From positions 1-8,308 of the forward strand of contig CALCHM010000038.1 of assembly GCA_937901345.1 (NCBI GenBank): 8,308 nt of DNA, in the 5' to 3' direction. The DNA is from an uncultured Prevotella sp. (GTDB lineage Bacteria > Bacteroidota > Bacteroidia > Bacteroidales > Bacteroidaceae). The first letter of the stretch is position 1; every line of letters begins with the position of its first letter. Below the pieces are notes generated by a model, which saw only the letters and a program-made list of their open reading frames with translations, did no database searches and had not been told where the DNA came from. Made by a program: the position numbers and the translations under genes. Shown here one piece after another: positions 1 to 7,140 of the stretch.

Positions 1-53
1 CAACGACCCCCTGATTAACAGTCAGGTGCTCTAACCAACTGAGCTACTGAAGC
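1..53 (-). tRNA. tRNA-Asn (anticodon GTT), partial, 3' part beyond the left edge
   Basis: Read on the minus strand, the sequence begins with a 7-nt acceptor strand (GCTTCAG, 53 to 47), then TA, a D arm with GCTC/GAGC stem and AGTTGGTTA loop, and an anticodon arm CCTGA-CTGTTAA-TCAGG (26 to 10). The anticodon is GTT at 19-17, which reads Asn codons. The variable loop begins before the window edge; the T arm and the acceptor 3' strand lie outside. The first 53 nt fit the standard cloverleaf with no anomaly. A promoter of the Bacteroidetes type lies just upstream on the same strand. Confidence 0.93.
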
Positions 54-84
54 AGAAATGATGTGCTTTCCGTTAATTGCGATG

Positions 85-115
85 CAAAAGTACTGCTTAT
101 TTTTGAAATAAACAA
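85..115 (-). promoter_or_regulatory. Promoter of tRNA-Asn (Bacteroidetes sigma-ABfr type)
   Basis: On the minus strand TACTTTTG (92 to 85) matches the Bacteroidetes -7 consensus TAnnTTTG. A TTG at 115-113 lies 20 nt upstream, the expected spacing for the -33 element. Transcription would start near 78-80, leaving a 5' leader of about 26 nt before the tRNA. The same -7 box and the same 20-nt spacer occur before tRNA-Gln at 7490-7520, which supports the call. Confidence 0.65.
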
Positions 116-123
116 TATCTTTG
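93..123 (+). promoter_or_regulatory. Candidate promoter of the S41 protease gene, interlocked with the tRNA-Asn promoter
   Basis: TATCTTTG at 116-123 matches TAnnTTTG and is identical to the -7 box before gyrB (8020-8027). The -33 position holds only CTG (93-95), 20 nt upstream, as weak as the one before gyrB. A start near 131 would give a long leader of about 165 nt before the ATG at 297. A degenerate alternative -7, TAACTTTC at 229-236, would give a shorter leader but has no -33 partner. Confidence 0.4.
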
Positions 124-296
124 CAGGAAAAAATTAGATATTTTTACAAAACTCCCCTTTTACGACGTGTTTTAAGCGTTTGAAAGCGATCCTTGCGCAT
201 CAACGGATGTGATGTTTTTAGCACTTTATAACTTTCCGCCTCGTAAACCATGAGAGAAACCTCAATACATGAATAGTAACACATCAATATATAGCA

Positions 297-1955
297 ATGA
301 GAACTTATCTTCTTTCTTTAACCCTCTTCTTCTCGCTCTGTCTTAGTGCGCAACATTCCTTGACGGAGAAAAATCAGGATTTTGCACGTCAGCTTCATAT
401 TCTTAATCGCGTTTTGACCAATCTTGATGTGCATTATGTGGATACGCTTGATGCCAAGAAGGTCATAGAGGGTGGTATTCATTATATACTCTACAATCTG
501 GATCCTTATACACAGTATATACCAGAAGAAGATCGTAAGGAGTTTTTGGAATCCACCACAGGAAAGTATGGCGGAATTGGTTCGCCTATTTCCTATGATG
601 AAAAGCGTGAACGCTGTTACTTTAGTTATCCTTATGATGGTATGCCTGCGGCTCAGGCGGGGGTGCGTACGGGGGATTTTATTTTACAGGTTGATGGTGA
701 AGACTTAAAACGTAATGAAGGCGAAAAACCTTCGGAATATTCCCAGCGTGTCACATCAAAGTTACGTGGTGAGGCAGGCTCAACGTTTAAATTGCTCGTA
801 GAGCGTCCGGGGGTGAACGATAATGTGGAGTTAACTCTTACGCGTCGTGTGATTGAGGTGTCTAATGTACCTTATTACGGTATGGTGGATGAAGGTGTTG
901 GTATTATTATGGTGAATTCCTTCATGGAAAATACCGCTCGTGATGTGCGTCGCGCTTTTGTGGCTTTGAAACAGATGGGGATGACTCATTTAATATTAGA
1001 CCTTCGCGGCAATCCTGGAGGCTTGGTTGGTGAAGCGGTTGATTTGGTTGGTTTTTTTATGCCCAACGGAACAAAGGTGGTGACGATGAAGGGTAAGGGT
1101 GCGGAACAGGAACAAGTTTATTTGACAGAAGATGAACCTCTAGACACGAAAATTCCGATTCTGGTGCTCGTTGACGATTCTAGCGCTTCCGCTTCTGAAA
1201 TTACTGCAGGTACATTGCAAGATTATGATCGCGCAATAGTGGTGGGTGAACGTACTTATGGGAAGGGATTGGTGCAACAATCAATGGATTTGCCAGAGGG
1301 AGGTATTTTAAAGTTTACCTCAAGTAAGTATTTTATACCCAGTGGACGTTGTATTCAAGCATACGATTTCAAAAATCGTGGAGAAGACGGACGTCCTCAA
1401 CATGTACCTGATAGTTTGGCAAAAACCTTCTATACAAAGGCGGGACGCCCTGTTAAGGATGGTGGCGGTGTAATGCCTGATAGTGTGATGATGGTTCCAA
1501 CACTTCCTGATTTTGTTTACGACCTGGCCTTGGATCCCGTTGTTCAAGATTTCGCGGTGCGCTATCGCAACACCCACGAGTTACCTCCTTTCGAATCCTT
1601 CACAATATCTGATGCAGATTATGATGAGTTGAAGCAATATGTTATGGAGTCTTCTTTTTCCTATAAACCCCAATCACTGCGCATGCTTGATGCGCTTGAT
1701 GAGGTGATAAAGAAGGAAAAAATAGAGGCAACTTCAGAACTTCAAACACTTCGATCCTTGCTAACTCCCAGTGTGGCTGACGAAATGGAACGTCATAAAG
1801 AGATGATTTCATCACTCGTAACGCTCATCATAATCAGAATGGCCTACGCAGAACCTCAATTTTATGAGGCAAAATACAAGCGTGATGAAGTTCTTAAGCA
1901 AGCGCTTAATCTCCTTCATAACTCTGAAGCCTGCAAGGCAATCTTAAAGAAATAA
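297..1955 (+). CDS. Secreted PDZ/S41 C-terminal processing peptidase (CtpA/Prc/Tsp family)
   Basis: A serine protease of the tail-specific S41 family that cuts exported proteins near their C termini in the periplasm; its natural substrates cannot be read from sequence. The 552-aa product starts with a signal peptide (residues 1-18, cleavage likely LSA|Q; no lipobox). A helical N-terminal segment (about 25-85) is followed by a PDZ domain (about 88-185, including GKYGGIG and AAQAGVRTGDFILQVDG) and the S41 core (about 190-365). The core carries LDLRGNPGG (234-242), the nucleophile in SSASASE (Ser298 by comparison with E. coli Prc) and the general base in TYGKG (Lys323). The 25-residue Ser-Lys spacing equals that of Prc Ser430/Lys455. 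A C-terminal helical extension of about 160 residues is usual in Bacteroidetes members. The ATG at 297 is chosen because it opens the signal peptide; no Shine-Dalgarno is visible. It is a single gene, with no obvious intrinsic terminator behind it. Codon use is mixed, unlike the large gene downstream. Confidence 0.93.
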   Translation: MRTYLLSLTLFFSLCLSAQHSLTEKNQDFARQLHILNRVLTNLDVHYVDTLDAKKVIEGGIHYILYNLDPYTQYIPEEDRKEFLESTTGKYGGIGSPISYDEKRERCYFSYPYDGMPAAQAGVRTGDFILQVDGEDLKRNEGEKPSEYSQRVTSKLRGEAGSTFKLLVERPGVNDNVELTLTRRVIEVSNVPYYGMVDEGVGIIMVNSFMENTARDVRRAFVALKQMGMTHLILDLRGNPGGLVGEAVDLVGFFMPNGTKVVTMKGKGAEQEQVYLTEDEPLDTKIPILVLVDDSSASASEITAGTLQDYDRAIVVGERTYGKGLVQQSMDLPEGGILKFTSSKYFIPSGRCIQAYDFKNRGEDGRPQHVPDSLAKTFYTKAGRPVKDGGGVMPDSVMMVPTLPDFVYDLALDPVVQDFAVRYRNTHELPPFESFTISDADYDELKQYVMESSFSYKPQSLRMLDALDEVIKKEKIEATSELQTLRSLLTPSVADEMERHKEMISSLVTLIIIRMAYAEPQFYEAKYKRDEVLKQALNLLHNSEACKAILKK

Positions 1956-2166
1956 GGTTGTCTACTCCAATTGGAAATCTCAACTCGGGCGGCCTGAAAG
2001 GCCAACCTGCCACCAGTCCAGGGCAGAGCGACGAAAGAGCGAAACCCTGGGTAAATAGTCCGCATGGCTTTCGCCCTGAATGGTAGGGCGTTCAAAATTG
2101 TAAAAATAAGTGAGATTGTTTTGAGATGTATTTGGTGTTGAAAATCTACTAAATCCGGATGGTCAA
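1956..2166. other. Gene-free stretch with three stem-loops
   Basis: No credible gene. Three local hairpins can be drawn: GGCCT-GAA-AGGCC at 1991-2003, CCAGGG/CCCTGG pairing 2018-2023 with 2045-2050, and CGCCCT/AGGGCG pairing 2072-2077 with 2085-2090. Short pieces recur at 2601-2625 (cctgaatgg and ccaacctgcc), suggesting broken copies of the same repeat family. No T-run follows any of the hairpins, so they do not read as intrinsic terminators for the protease gene. A reading frame on the minus strand here looks like a by-product of the GC-rich repeats. Confidence 0.45.
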
Positions 2167-2393
2167 GACGCCGAAGGTGTCTCCGCTCAGTCACCGAGGC
2201 GTGCGAGCGAGGCGAGCACCCCCGGTGAAGAGTGTGCAAGAATCGCACCCTGGAGGGGTGCCCGAGCAATGAGCAACAAGATATGACGGGTGTTGGGGCA
2301 CTCTTCCAGAGTGCGACTGCTCTCTGATACCAATCCGGGGGTATTCGCTACGCTCAAACCACCCGGTTACCGAGCGGCGACGCCTTCAGCGTC
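2167..2393. repeat. Palindromic hairpin array, copy 1
   Basis: Four small hairpins in symmetrical order: GACGC-type at 2167-2181 (loop CGAAG), GCACCC-type at 2245-2261 (loop TGGAG), GCACTC-type at 2298-2314 (loop TTCCA) and GACGC-type at 2379-2393 (loop CTTCA). The right half is an inverted, diverged copy of the left half: next to the outer hairpins, the left arm ctccgctcagtcaccg matches the reverse complement of cggttaccgagcggcg on the right. The inner arms contain further GCGAGC/GCTCGC-like self-complementary motifs. No transposase is encoded. It resembles a REP/BIME- or MITE-like non-autonomous element, but the family was not identified. Confidence 0.65.
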
Positions 2394-2497
2394 ATTTAGC
2401 GAGTGAAATTCTTAAAGTTACCGAGCGGTGACGCCTTCAGTGTCATTCAGCGAGTGAAATTCTTAAAGTTACTAAGCGGTGACGCCTTCAGTGTCAT
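2369..2497. repeat. Tandem 51-bp repeat, about 2.5 copies
   Basis: Units begin at 2369, 2420 and 2471. The first two are full 51-bp units differing at only a few bases, and the third stops matching after about 27 bp. Each unit contains one GACGC-CTTCA-G(C/T)GTC hairpin (2379-2393, 2430-2444, 2481-2495) and the full units end in gtgaaattcttaaagtt. The unit is the right end of the hairpin array duplicated in tandem. Because 51 is divisible by three, the plus strand shows a 17-residue peptide repeat (SGDAFSVI), but the DNA structure explains the pattern better than a gene does. Confidence 0.8.
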
Positions 2498-2579
2498 CAC
2501 CAAGATAAATAAGGCGGAAAATAATATTGTAAAGCGTTTAAAATTTGTAATATATCTATCTTTTTCTAATCTTGGTGAT
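2496..2579. repeat. 11-bp inverted repeat flanking an AT-rich segment
   Basis: ATCACCAAGAT at 2496-2506 is the perfect reverse complement of ATCTTGGTGAT at 2569-2579. The 62 bp between them are AT-rich and include the start of the 58-bp dispersed repeat. It could be a long-loop hairpin or a remnant of a small element. The second copy of the dispersed repeat lacks the partner arm, so a shared function is unlikely. Confidence 0.5.
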
Positions 2580-2602
2580 ACTATTGATTTTGAATACCCT
2601 AC
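2545..2602 (+). repeat. Dispersed 58-bp repeat, copy A
   Basis: Runs from ttgtaatatatctat to gattttgaataccctac and aligns with 7793-7851 in the same orientation, with one 1-bp indel in a T-run and a few substitutions. The sequences on either side of the two copies are unrelated. AT-rich and non-coding; the family was not recognised. Confidence 0.75.
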
Positions 2603-2797
2603 CTGAATGGACCAACCTGCCCTGGGCAATTAGTTTTTGCCGCTTCGAGGCGATCTCTTACCTCTGAAATAAATGTGTACAAAGATTAGTTGCGGGGAGG
2701 GGGCGCTAAAGTACCAAGTTATAAAGAAGTAGTATTGTTTTTGCTTTGAGCTAGAATAGTATTACCCCAATAACGTCATCTTCACTATCTGAGGTGA
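2603..2797. other. Gene-free spacer between repeat elements
   Basis: Begins with scraps of the 1956-2166 type repeat (ccaacctgcc and the short palindrome tgccctgggca), followed by unremarkable mixed sequence. No gene, promoter or terminator could be supported here. Confidence 0.4.
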
Positions 2798-3117
2798 CAT
2801 TATTAATGGCAATGATATAGCAGTTGACCCAAGCGTGCTATAGACGCTGAAGGCGTCTCCGCTTAGTAACCGCGGGTGCGAGCAAAGCGAGTACCCACGG
2901 TTGGCGCATCCCAATGAACGCACTCTGAAGGAGTGCCCCATCACCCTACATATCCTGCCTCCTCGGGCACCCCTTCAGGGTGCGATTCTCGCGTATTCAG
3001 TACCGGGGGTACGCAAAGGCGCACGCCCCGGTTACTGAGCGGTGACGCCTTCTGCGTCATTTAAAGTACAAGATTCTAATTGGGGTCAACTGCTATATCA
3101 TTGCCTTATTAATAATG
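2798..3117. repeat. Palindromic hairpin array, copy 2, bounded by about 33-bp inverted arms
   Basis: The outer arms are 2798-2830 and 3083-3117. They are exact reverse complements over 33 bp except for a 2-bp insertion in the right arm. Inside lies the same four-hairpin order as copy 1: GACGC at 2843-2857 (loop TGAAG), GCACTC at 2920-2936 (loop TGAAG), GCACCC at 2967-2983 (loop CTTCA) and GACGC at 3044-3058 (loop CTTCT). The whole unit of about 320 bp could fold into one large cruciform-like structure. No obvious target-site duplication is seen outside the arms and no protein is encoded. It sits directly upstream of the promoter of the large secreted protein gene. Confidence 0.75.
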
Positions 3118-3118
3118 A

Positions 3119-3151
3119 GAGTCGCATACTACTTGTGCGACTCACGTTTTT
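3119..3151 (+). terminator. Possible intrinsic terminator upstream of the large gene's promoter
   Basis: GAGTCGCA (3119-3126) pairs perfectly with TGCGACTC (3136-3143) around a 9-nt loop, and five T residues follow at 3147-3151 after a 3-nt gap. It lies immediately right of the inverted-repeat element and would insulate the next promoter from read-through. The gap before the T-run makes it weaker than the two terminators further right. Confidence 0.4.
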
Positions 3152-3214
3152 GTCCGCTACATACTGCTTGTTTTGTAATTTCTTCCTGTCAAACTTCAAA
3201 AAAAACAAGCAATC

Positions 3215-3246
3215 TTGTGCCGCATCCAAAAAATATTGTAACTTTG
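3215..3246 (+). promoter_or_regulatory. Promoter of the large secreted protein gene
   Basis: TAACTTTG at 3239-3246 fits the TAnnTTTG -7 consensus and TTG at 3215-3217 stands 21 nt upstream as the -33 element. Transcription would start near 3253, giving a leader of about 45 nt that is A/T-rich and lacks a Shine-Dalgarno sequence, as is usual for highly expressed Bacteroidetes genes. Confidence 0.6.
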
Positions 3247-3298
3247 CCCCACAAATCTATCTATCTTTTTATTTTTAATCACTTTAAACAAAACGCAA

Positions 3299-6200
3299 AT
3301 GAAGAAGTTTTTACTTTCTTTGGCTGTGCTTTTTGCCGCTAGTGCGGTAGCACAGAAGCAGTACAAGGCAGAAGAAATGCTTTCTGAAATTCCCGTGGAT
3401 GAAGCATTCCTTCTTGCAGGTGATCCCGATGGCGACCAGTTCTTGACAACTGATGGTCAGAAGAACCTTACAACTGCTCCAGATGATAACGCGCTTATCA
3501 TCTTTGAAGCAACAGGCGAACAGACTGAGTCTGGTTTCGACCTCTATGCAATTAAGTTCCAGGCAACTGGTGAGTACATCGAAGATCAGGTTATCACTGA
3601 CGGTATGGACTCTTCAGACATGTTGAACTACAATCTTCCTTACTTCACTACAACTACAGACCTTGGTTCTGCTGCTAAGTGGACTATTCTTCCCGCTGCA
3701 ACTCGTTATAAGATTGCTAAGGATGAAGAAGGTTGGGAAGAAAACTGGCGTACTTATACTGGTCAGGGTACAGGTGAAGATACTGAAGAAAGCACTGGTA
3801 ACTTGTATCCTTACGAAGGTGCATTCGTAATCATGCGCGATAAGCTCACTGATGGTAATGGTAATGATCCCGTTTATCTCGAACCTCAGAGTGACTACAC
3901 GATGTTCGCTCCTTGGGGTAACAACGACTGGTACCTCTTTACTTATGCTGAAAAGACAACTGACGACCTCCTTCAGGAATGGTGGGATACTAACTTCCCC
4001 GAAGGTCCCGATGCGCTCATGGAAGCTGTAGGTAATCGTATCGGTCAGTATACAGAAGAATCTGTAGCGGATCTTCTCGTAGCTTATGAAGCTTATAACA
4101 ACTGGTTGATTGATGCTGTTGGTGACGCAGAAGAAATCCTTGCTCAGTCTAAGGCTGCTTTGGAAGCTCTTAAGATCAACGAAATGAAGGAAGGTTACTA
4201 CTACATGGTTTCTAAGCGTCAACTTTGGGCTGCTTACGACGATAATGGCGTAATGCGTGGTCTCCGTGACTATCAGGTTCCCACAGACGAAGAAACTGGT
4301 GAAACAACAGTGACTTTGGAATCTTCTAAGTACATCTGGTACTTCACTCCCGTTGCTGAAAAGGTAAATACATACATCGTTAAGAACTATGGTACTTCAC
4401 GTTATGTAACTACTTCAGCTCACAACGATAACACTGGTATCAAGACTGGTGACATTAGTAAGGCTGTAGACTACACAGTGGCTTATCACCCCAACTTCCC
4501 CGGTACGGTTATGCTTTACAACCTCAACGAAAAGGGTGAAATGACCTGTGCTTGGAATATCTTCTCTGGTAACGGTGGTGTGATTGGTAACTGGATGAAC
4601 GGCGGTTATCCCGAAACCGACGAAGGTAACTTCTTCTACCTCTACAATGTAGCTGACGAATTGGTTGATGCTATTGCTGAAGATGTAAAGCAGTTCGATA
4701 TTAACTCTCGTCTCCAGGAACTCTATGAAGAAGCAGTTGCTAGCTACCAACTCGGTAAGGCTTATGTTCCCGCAGAAGCTTGCAAACGCGACGATGACTT
4801 CTCTAATCATGGTTTCCTTACATACGAAAAGGATGAAGCAGGTGAACCTGTTTATGGTGAAGATGGTTTGTTGGTTTCTAATGTTAAGGTTGTAGCTAAC
4901 GATGGTGCTGACGCTATCGAATATTCTGACGGTCAGGCATTGCTTGGTGTTCTTGATGGTGCTGCAAACACATTCATCCACACTAAGTGGTCTGGCACAG
5001 CTTATCCTCACTTCTTTGAAATTGACCTTGGAGAAGGTAACGAACTTGATGCTATCGCTTTGAAGGCTATGCGTCGTACTGGAACTTCTGAACACAACGC
5101 AAGCTTCGGTTTTGGTGAAGCAATCGTTTACGCTCGTAATTCTGTAGATGAAGAATGGGTACGTGTTGCTAACCTCGCAATGACTTACGATATCAACCTT
5201 TACGCTCGTGGCGAAGATGGTCAGATTACTGTTGATGAAGAAGGTAATCCTGTATTGATGTCTTGGTCTGCTGATAATGGTGAAAACTACGTAGGTATTG
5301 GTGCTGCTGGTCTCGGTGCTAAGTATCGTTACCTCCGCCTCCAACACTACAAAACACTCTCTACTACATCTTCTGGTGTACAGCAGAATGTTTACTTCTC
5401 AGCTTCTGAATTGGCGCTCTTCGGTGCAACTTATGCTCCTGAAAAGTCTTTGAATGGTGCTGTACCTGCTGAAATCCTCGCTGCTCTTGAAGCTGAAATG
5501 GCTAAGGCAAAGGCTGAACTCGAATCAGGTAAGTGTACTGAAGCTCAGATCGCTGCACTCAAGGTTGCTTATGACGAATACCTCGCAAACTTCCCCGATC
5601 CTAAGCGTCTTACTAATGCTCTCGCTTCTGCGAAGTCACTCGCTGAAGGTCTTCCTGTAGAAACAGAAGAAGGTGAAGTAGGTTTCTATCCTCAGGCTGC
5701 TCTTGATGCATTCAACGCTGTTGTAGCAGAAGTTGAAGCTACTGTGGCTGACGTGATGACTCTTGAAGTGATCAATAATGGTGTTGCTAAGCTTGACGCT
5801 GCTAAGGTTGCGCTCTTGAAGTCTCTCAACATGTTTGCTACTGGTTTCTATCAGGTGAAGATGGCTGGCGGCAATTACGAAGAAGCACTCTTGCACTCTT
5901 CACGTACAGCTATTGATACGAAGGCTATTGAAGGCGTTTGTCCTGCAGTTAAGGGTCTCCGTGCAGAATTTGCTAAGCAGACTGGTAACGTAGACGAAGG
6001 TCTCGTTGATGACGAAAACTACATCAGCAAGGTTTCTTCTGTATGGCACTTCGAGGTAGGTGAAAACAACAAGGTGGCTATCCGCTCACTCGCTAACGGT
6101 CTTTACCTCCAACCCGTTCTCGCTAACAGTAACTTCGTTCAGATGACTCCTGAAAAGGCTTGGTTGGAAGTTCAGGCTGACGGTTTGGTAAATGGTGGTA

Positions 6201-7048
6201 ACTTTAACATCATTCTTGGTACAGATACTGTTCCTGCTACTAAGGGTCGTGCTCTCTATGCAAACATCAACTCAAGCACAGACGCTAAGTTCGGTACGCT
6301 CATCTCATGGTCAAGCGCAAGTGGTTCTGATAACTCAACATTGAAGTTCGAAGAAGTTGACTTGGCTAACTTCGCTTACGGTGAAAATACATTCGTATTG
6401 GGTAACAACAAGACTCAGTTCTTTACATTGCCTTACGATGCAGTAATGTATGGTCAGGGTGCAAAGGTTTGTGAGGTAGAAGGTTTCTATACTGATCCTG
6501 AAACAAACGAAATGGCAATCTACTTCAAGAACATTCAAGAAGATGGTGCTGCTATCAAGGCTGGTCAGGCATACCTCGTTCAGACAGATTCTGAAACAGA
6601 CTTCCTCACAGTTTCATTCGAAGAAGAAGAAGTAACTGGTTTCGAAAACTTCAACTACTCATATGAAGCTAAGGAAGTAAATGGTCTCCAGGCTACTATC
6701 TTCTCTGCTCAGGTCGGTCCTAAGTTCGGTATCCTTAACCTCGCTAACCGCGTAGTTGCTACTGAAAATACTGAAGAAAATGGTGAAGTAGTTGAAACAA
6801 CTATCGCTCCTCTTTCTGGTTACATCAACACAACTAACATGCCAACTCTTGAAGCTGCTCCCGAAGGCGAAGAATACGTGAAGATCGTATCTCTCGTTGA
6901 AAAGGATGGTCTCACAGCTATCGAAGGTGTAGAAGTTGCTCCCGCTGCTAAGGCTGGTGTTTACACTATCTCTGGTGTACGCCTCAACTCAGCGAAGAAC
7001 CTCCCCGCAGGTATCTACGTAATCAACGGTAAGAAGGTTGTTAAGTAA
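3299..7048 (+). CDS. Large secreted acidic protein with F5/8 type C domain and C-terminal sorting-like tail
   Basis: A 1249-aa exported protein of unknown exact role. Residues 1-18 are a clear signal peptide (AVA|Q), and the ATG at 3299 is the only start giving it. Residues 20-480 carry repeated aromatic beta-type segments (KYIWYFTPV, TYIVKNYGTSRYVTT) reminiscent of beta-trefoil or lectin-like folds. Residues about 530-712 look like an F5/8 type C (discoidin) carbohydrate-binding domain, ending in YFSASELALFGATY. A helical stretch at about 715-845 resembles FIVAR-type modules. Another beta-rich part (about 850-1215) has an aromatic segment at about 914-940. The last 30 residues (VYTISGVRL...LPAGIYVINGKKVVK) match the short C-terminal tail of many Prevotella/Bacteroides surface proteins, possibly a type IX secretion signal. 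No catalytic motif is visible. The product is rich in Asp/Glu. Codons are strongly biased (Lys almost always AAG, Glu mostly GAA, Gly mostly GGT), pointing to very high expression. It is transcribed alone, between its own promoter and a strong terminator. A surface glycan-binding or adhesin role is inference. Confidence 0.88.
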   Translation: MKKFLLSLAVLFAASAVAQKQYKAEEMLSEIPVDEAFLLAGDPDGDQFLTTDGQKNLTTAPDDNALIIFEATGEQTESGFDLYAIKFQATGEYIEDQVITDGMDSSDMLNYNLPYFTTTTDLGSAAKWTILPAATRYKIAKDEEGWEENWRTYTGQGTGEDTEESTGNLYPYEGAFVIMRDKLTDGNGNDPVYLEPQSDYTMFAPWGNNDWYLFTYAEKTTDDLLQEWWDTNFPEGPDALMEAVGNRIGQYTEESVADLLVAYEAYNNWLIDAVGDAEEILAQSKAALEALKINEMKEGYYYMVSKRQLWAAYDDNGVMRGLRDYQVPTDEETGETTVTLESSKYIWYFTPVAEKVNTYIVKNYGTSRYVTTSAHNDNTGIKTGDISKAVDYTVAYHPNFPGTVMLYNLNEKGEMTCAWNIFSGNGGVIGNWMNGGYPETDEGNFFYLYNVADELVDAIAEDVKQFDINSRLQELYEEAVASYQLGKAYVPAEACKRDDDFSNHGFLTYEKDEAGEPVYGEDGLLVSNVKVVANDGADAIEYSDGQALLGVLDGAANTFIHTKWSGTAYPHFFEIDLGEGNELDAIALKAMRRTGTSEHNASFGFGEAIVYARNSVDEEWVRVANLAMTYDINLYARGEDGQITVDEEGNPVLMSWSADNGENYVGIGAAGLGAKYRYLRLQHYKTLSTTSSGVQQNVYFSASELALFGATYAPEKSLNGAVPAEILAALEAEMAKAKAELESGKCTEAQIAALKVAYDEYLANFPDPKRLTNALASAKSLAEGLPVETEEGEVGFYPQAALDAFNAVVAEVEATVADVMTLEVINNGVAKLDAAKVALLKSLNMFATGFYQVKMAGGNYEEALLHSSRTAIDTKAIEGVCPAVKGLRAEFAKQTGNVDEGLVDDENYISKVSSVWHFEVGENNKVAIRSLANGLYLQPVLANSNFVQMTPEKAWLEVQADGLVNGGNFNIILGTDTVPATKGRALYANINSSTDAKFGTLISWSSASGSDNSTLKFEEVDLANFAYGENTFVLGNNKTQFFTLPYDAVMYGQGAKVCEVEGFYTDPETNEMAIYFKNIQEDGAAIKAGQAYLVQTDSETDFLTVSFEEEEVTGFENFNYSYEAKEVNGLQATIFSAQVGPKFGILNLANRVVATENTEENGEVVETTIAPLSGYINTTNMPTLEAAPEGEEYVKIVSLVEKDGLTAIEGVEVAPAAKAGVYTISGVRLNSAKNLPAGIYVINGKKVVK

Positions 7049-7070
7049 TTAACATACACCTTATAAATAC

Positions 7071-7100
7071 AAGGGCAGTCCGCAAGGGCTGCCCTTTTTT
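7071..7100 (+). terminator. Intrinsic terminator of the large secreted protein gene
   Basis: An 11-bp stem (7071-7081 with 7086-7096, one G-T pair) closes a GCAA tetraloop and runs into six T residues at 7095-7100. It lies 22 bp after the stop codon. Confidence 0.92.
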
Positions 7101-7140
7101 AGTTTGTAATGCTAAATAAAGCATAAATGAAACAAATGTT

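Noticed and set aside
250..276. Eight-codon upstream ORF (MRETSIHE) before the protease gene
   Set aside because: A short frame like this arises easily by chance, and no regulatory feature accompanies it.
1916..2269. Minus-strand frame of 117 codons
   Set aside because: It overlaps the end of the protease gene and the GC-rich repeat; composition is repeat-derived and no family is recognisable.
2403..2606. Small plus-strand frame with a 17-residue repeat (SGDAFSVI)
   Set aside because: It follows from the 51-bp DNA repeat, and the same peptide motif appears on the other strand in copy 2 of the array because the DNA is palindromic.
2167..3058. CRISPR array
   Set aside because: The repeats are hairpins in both orientations with irregular spacing, there are no uniform spacers, and no cas genes are in the window.
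4415..5347. Minus-strand reading frame of 310 codons, and others at 3614-4222 and 5636-5896
   Set aside because: They are antisense to the strongly codon-biased large gene. The GGT/GAA/AAG bias removes stops on the opposite strand, and the peptides show no domain or signal.
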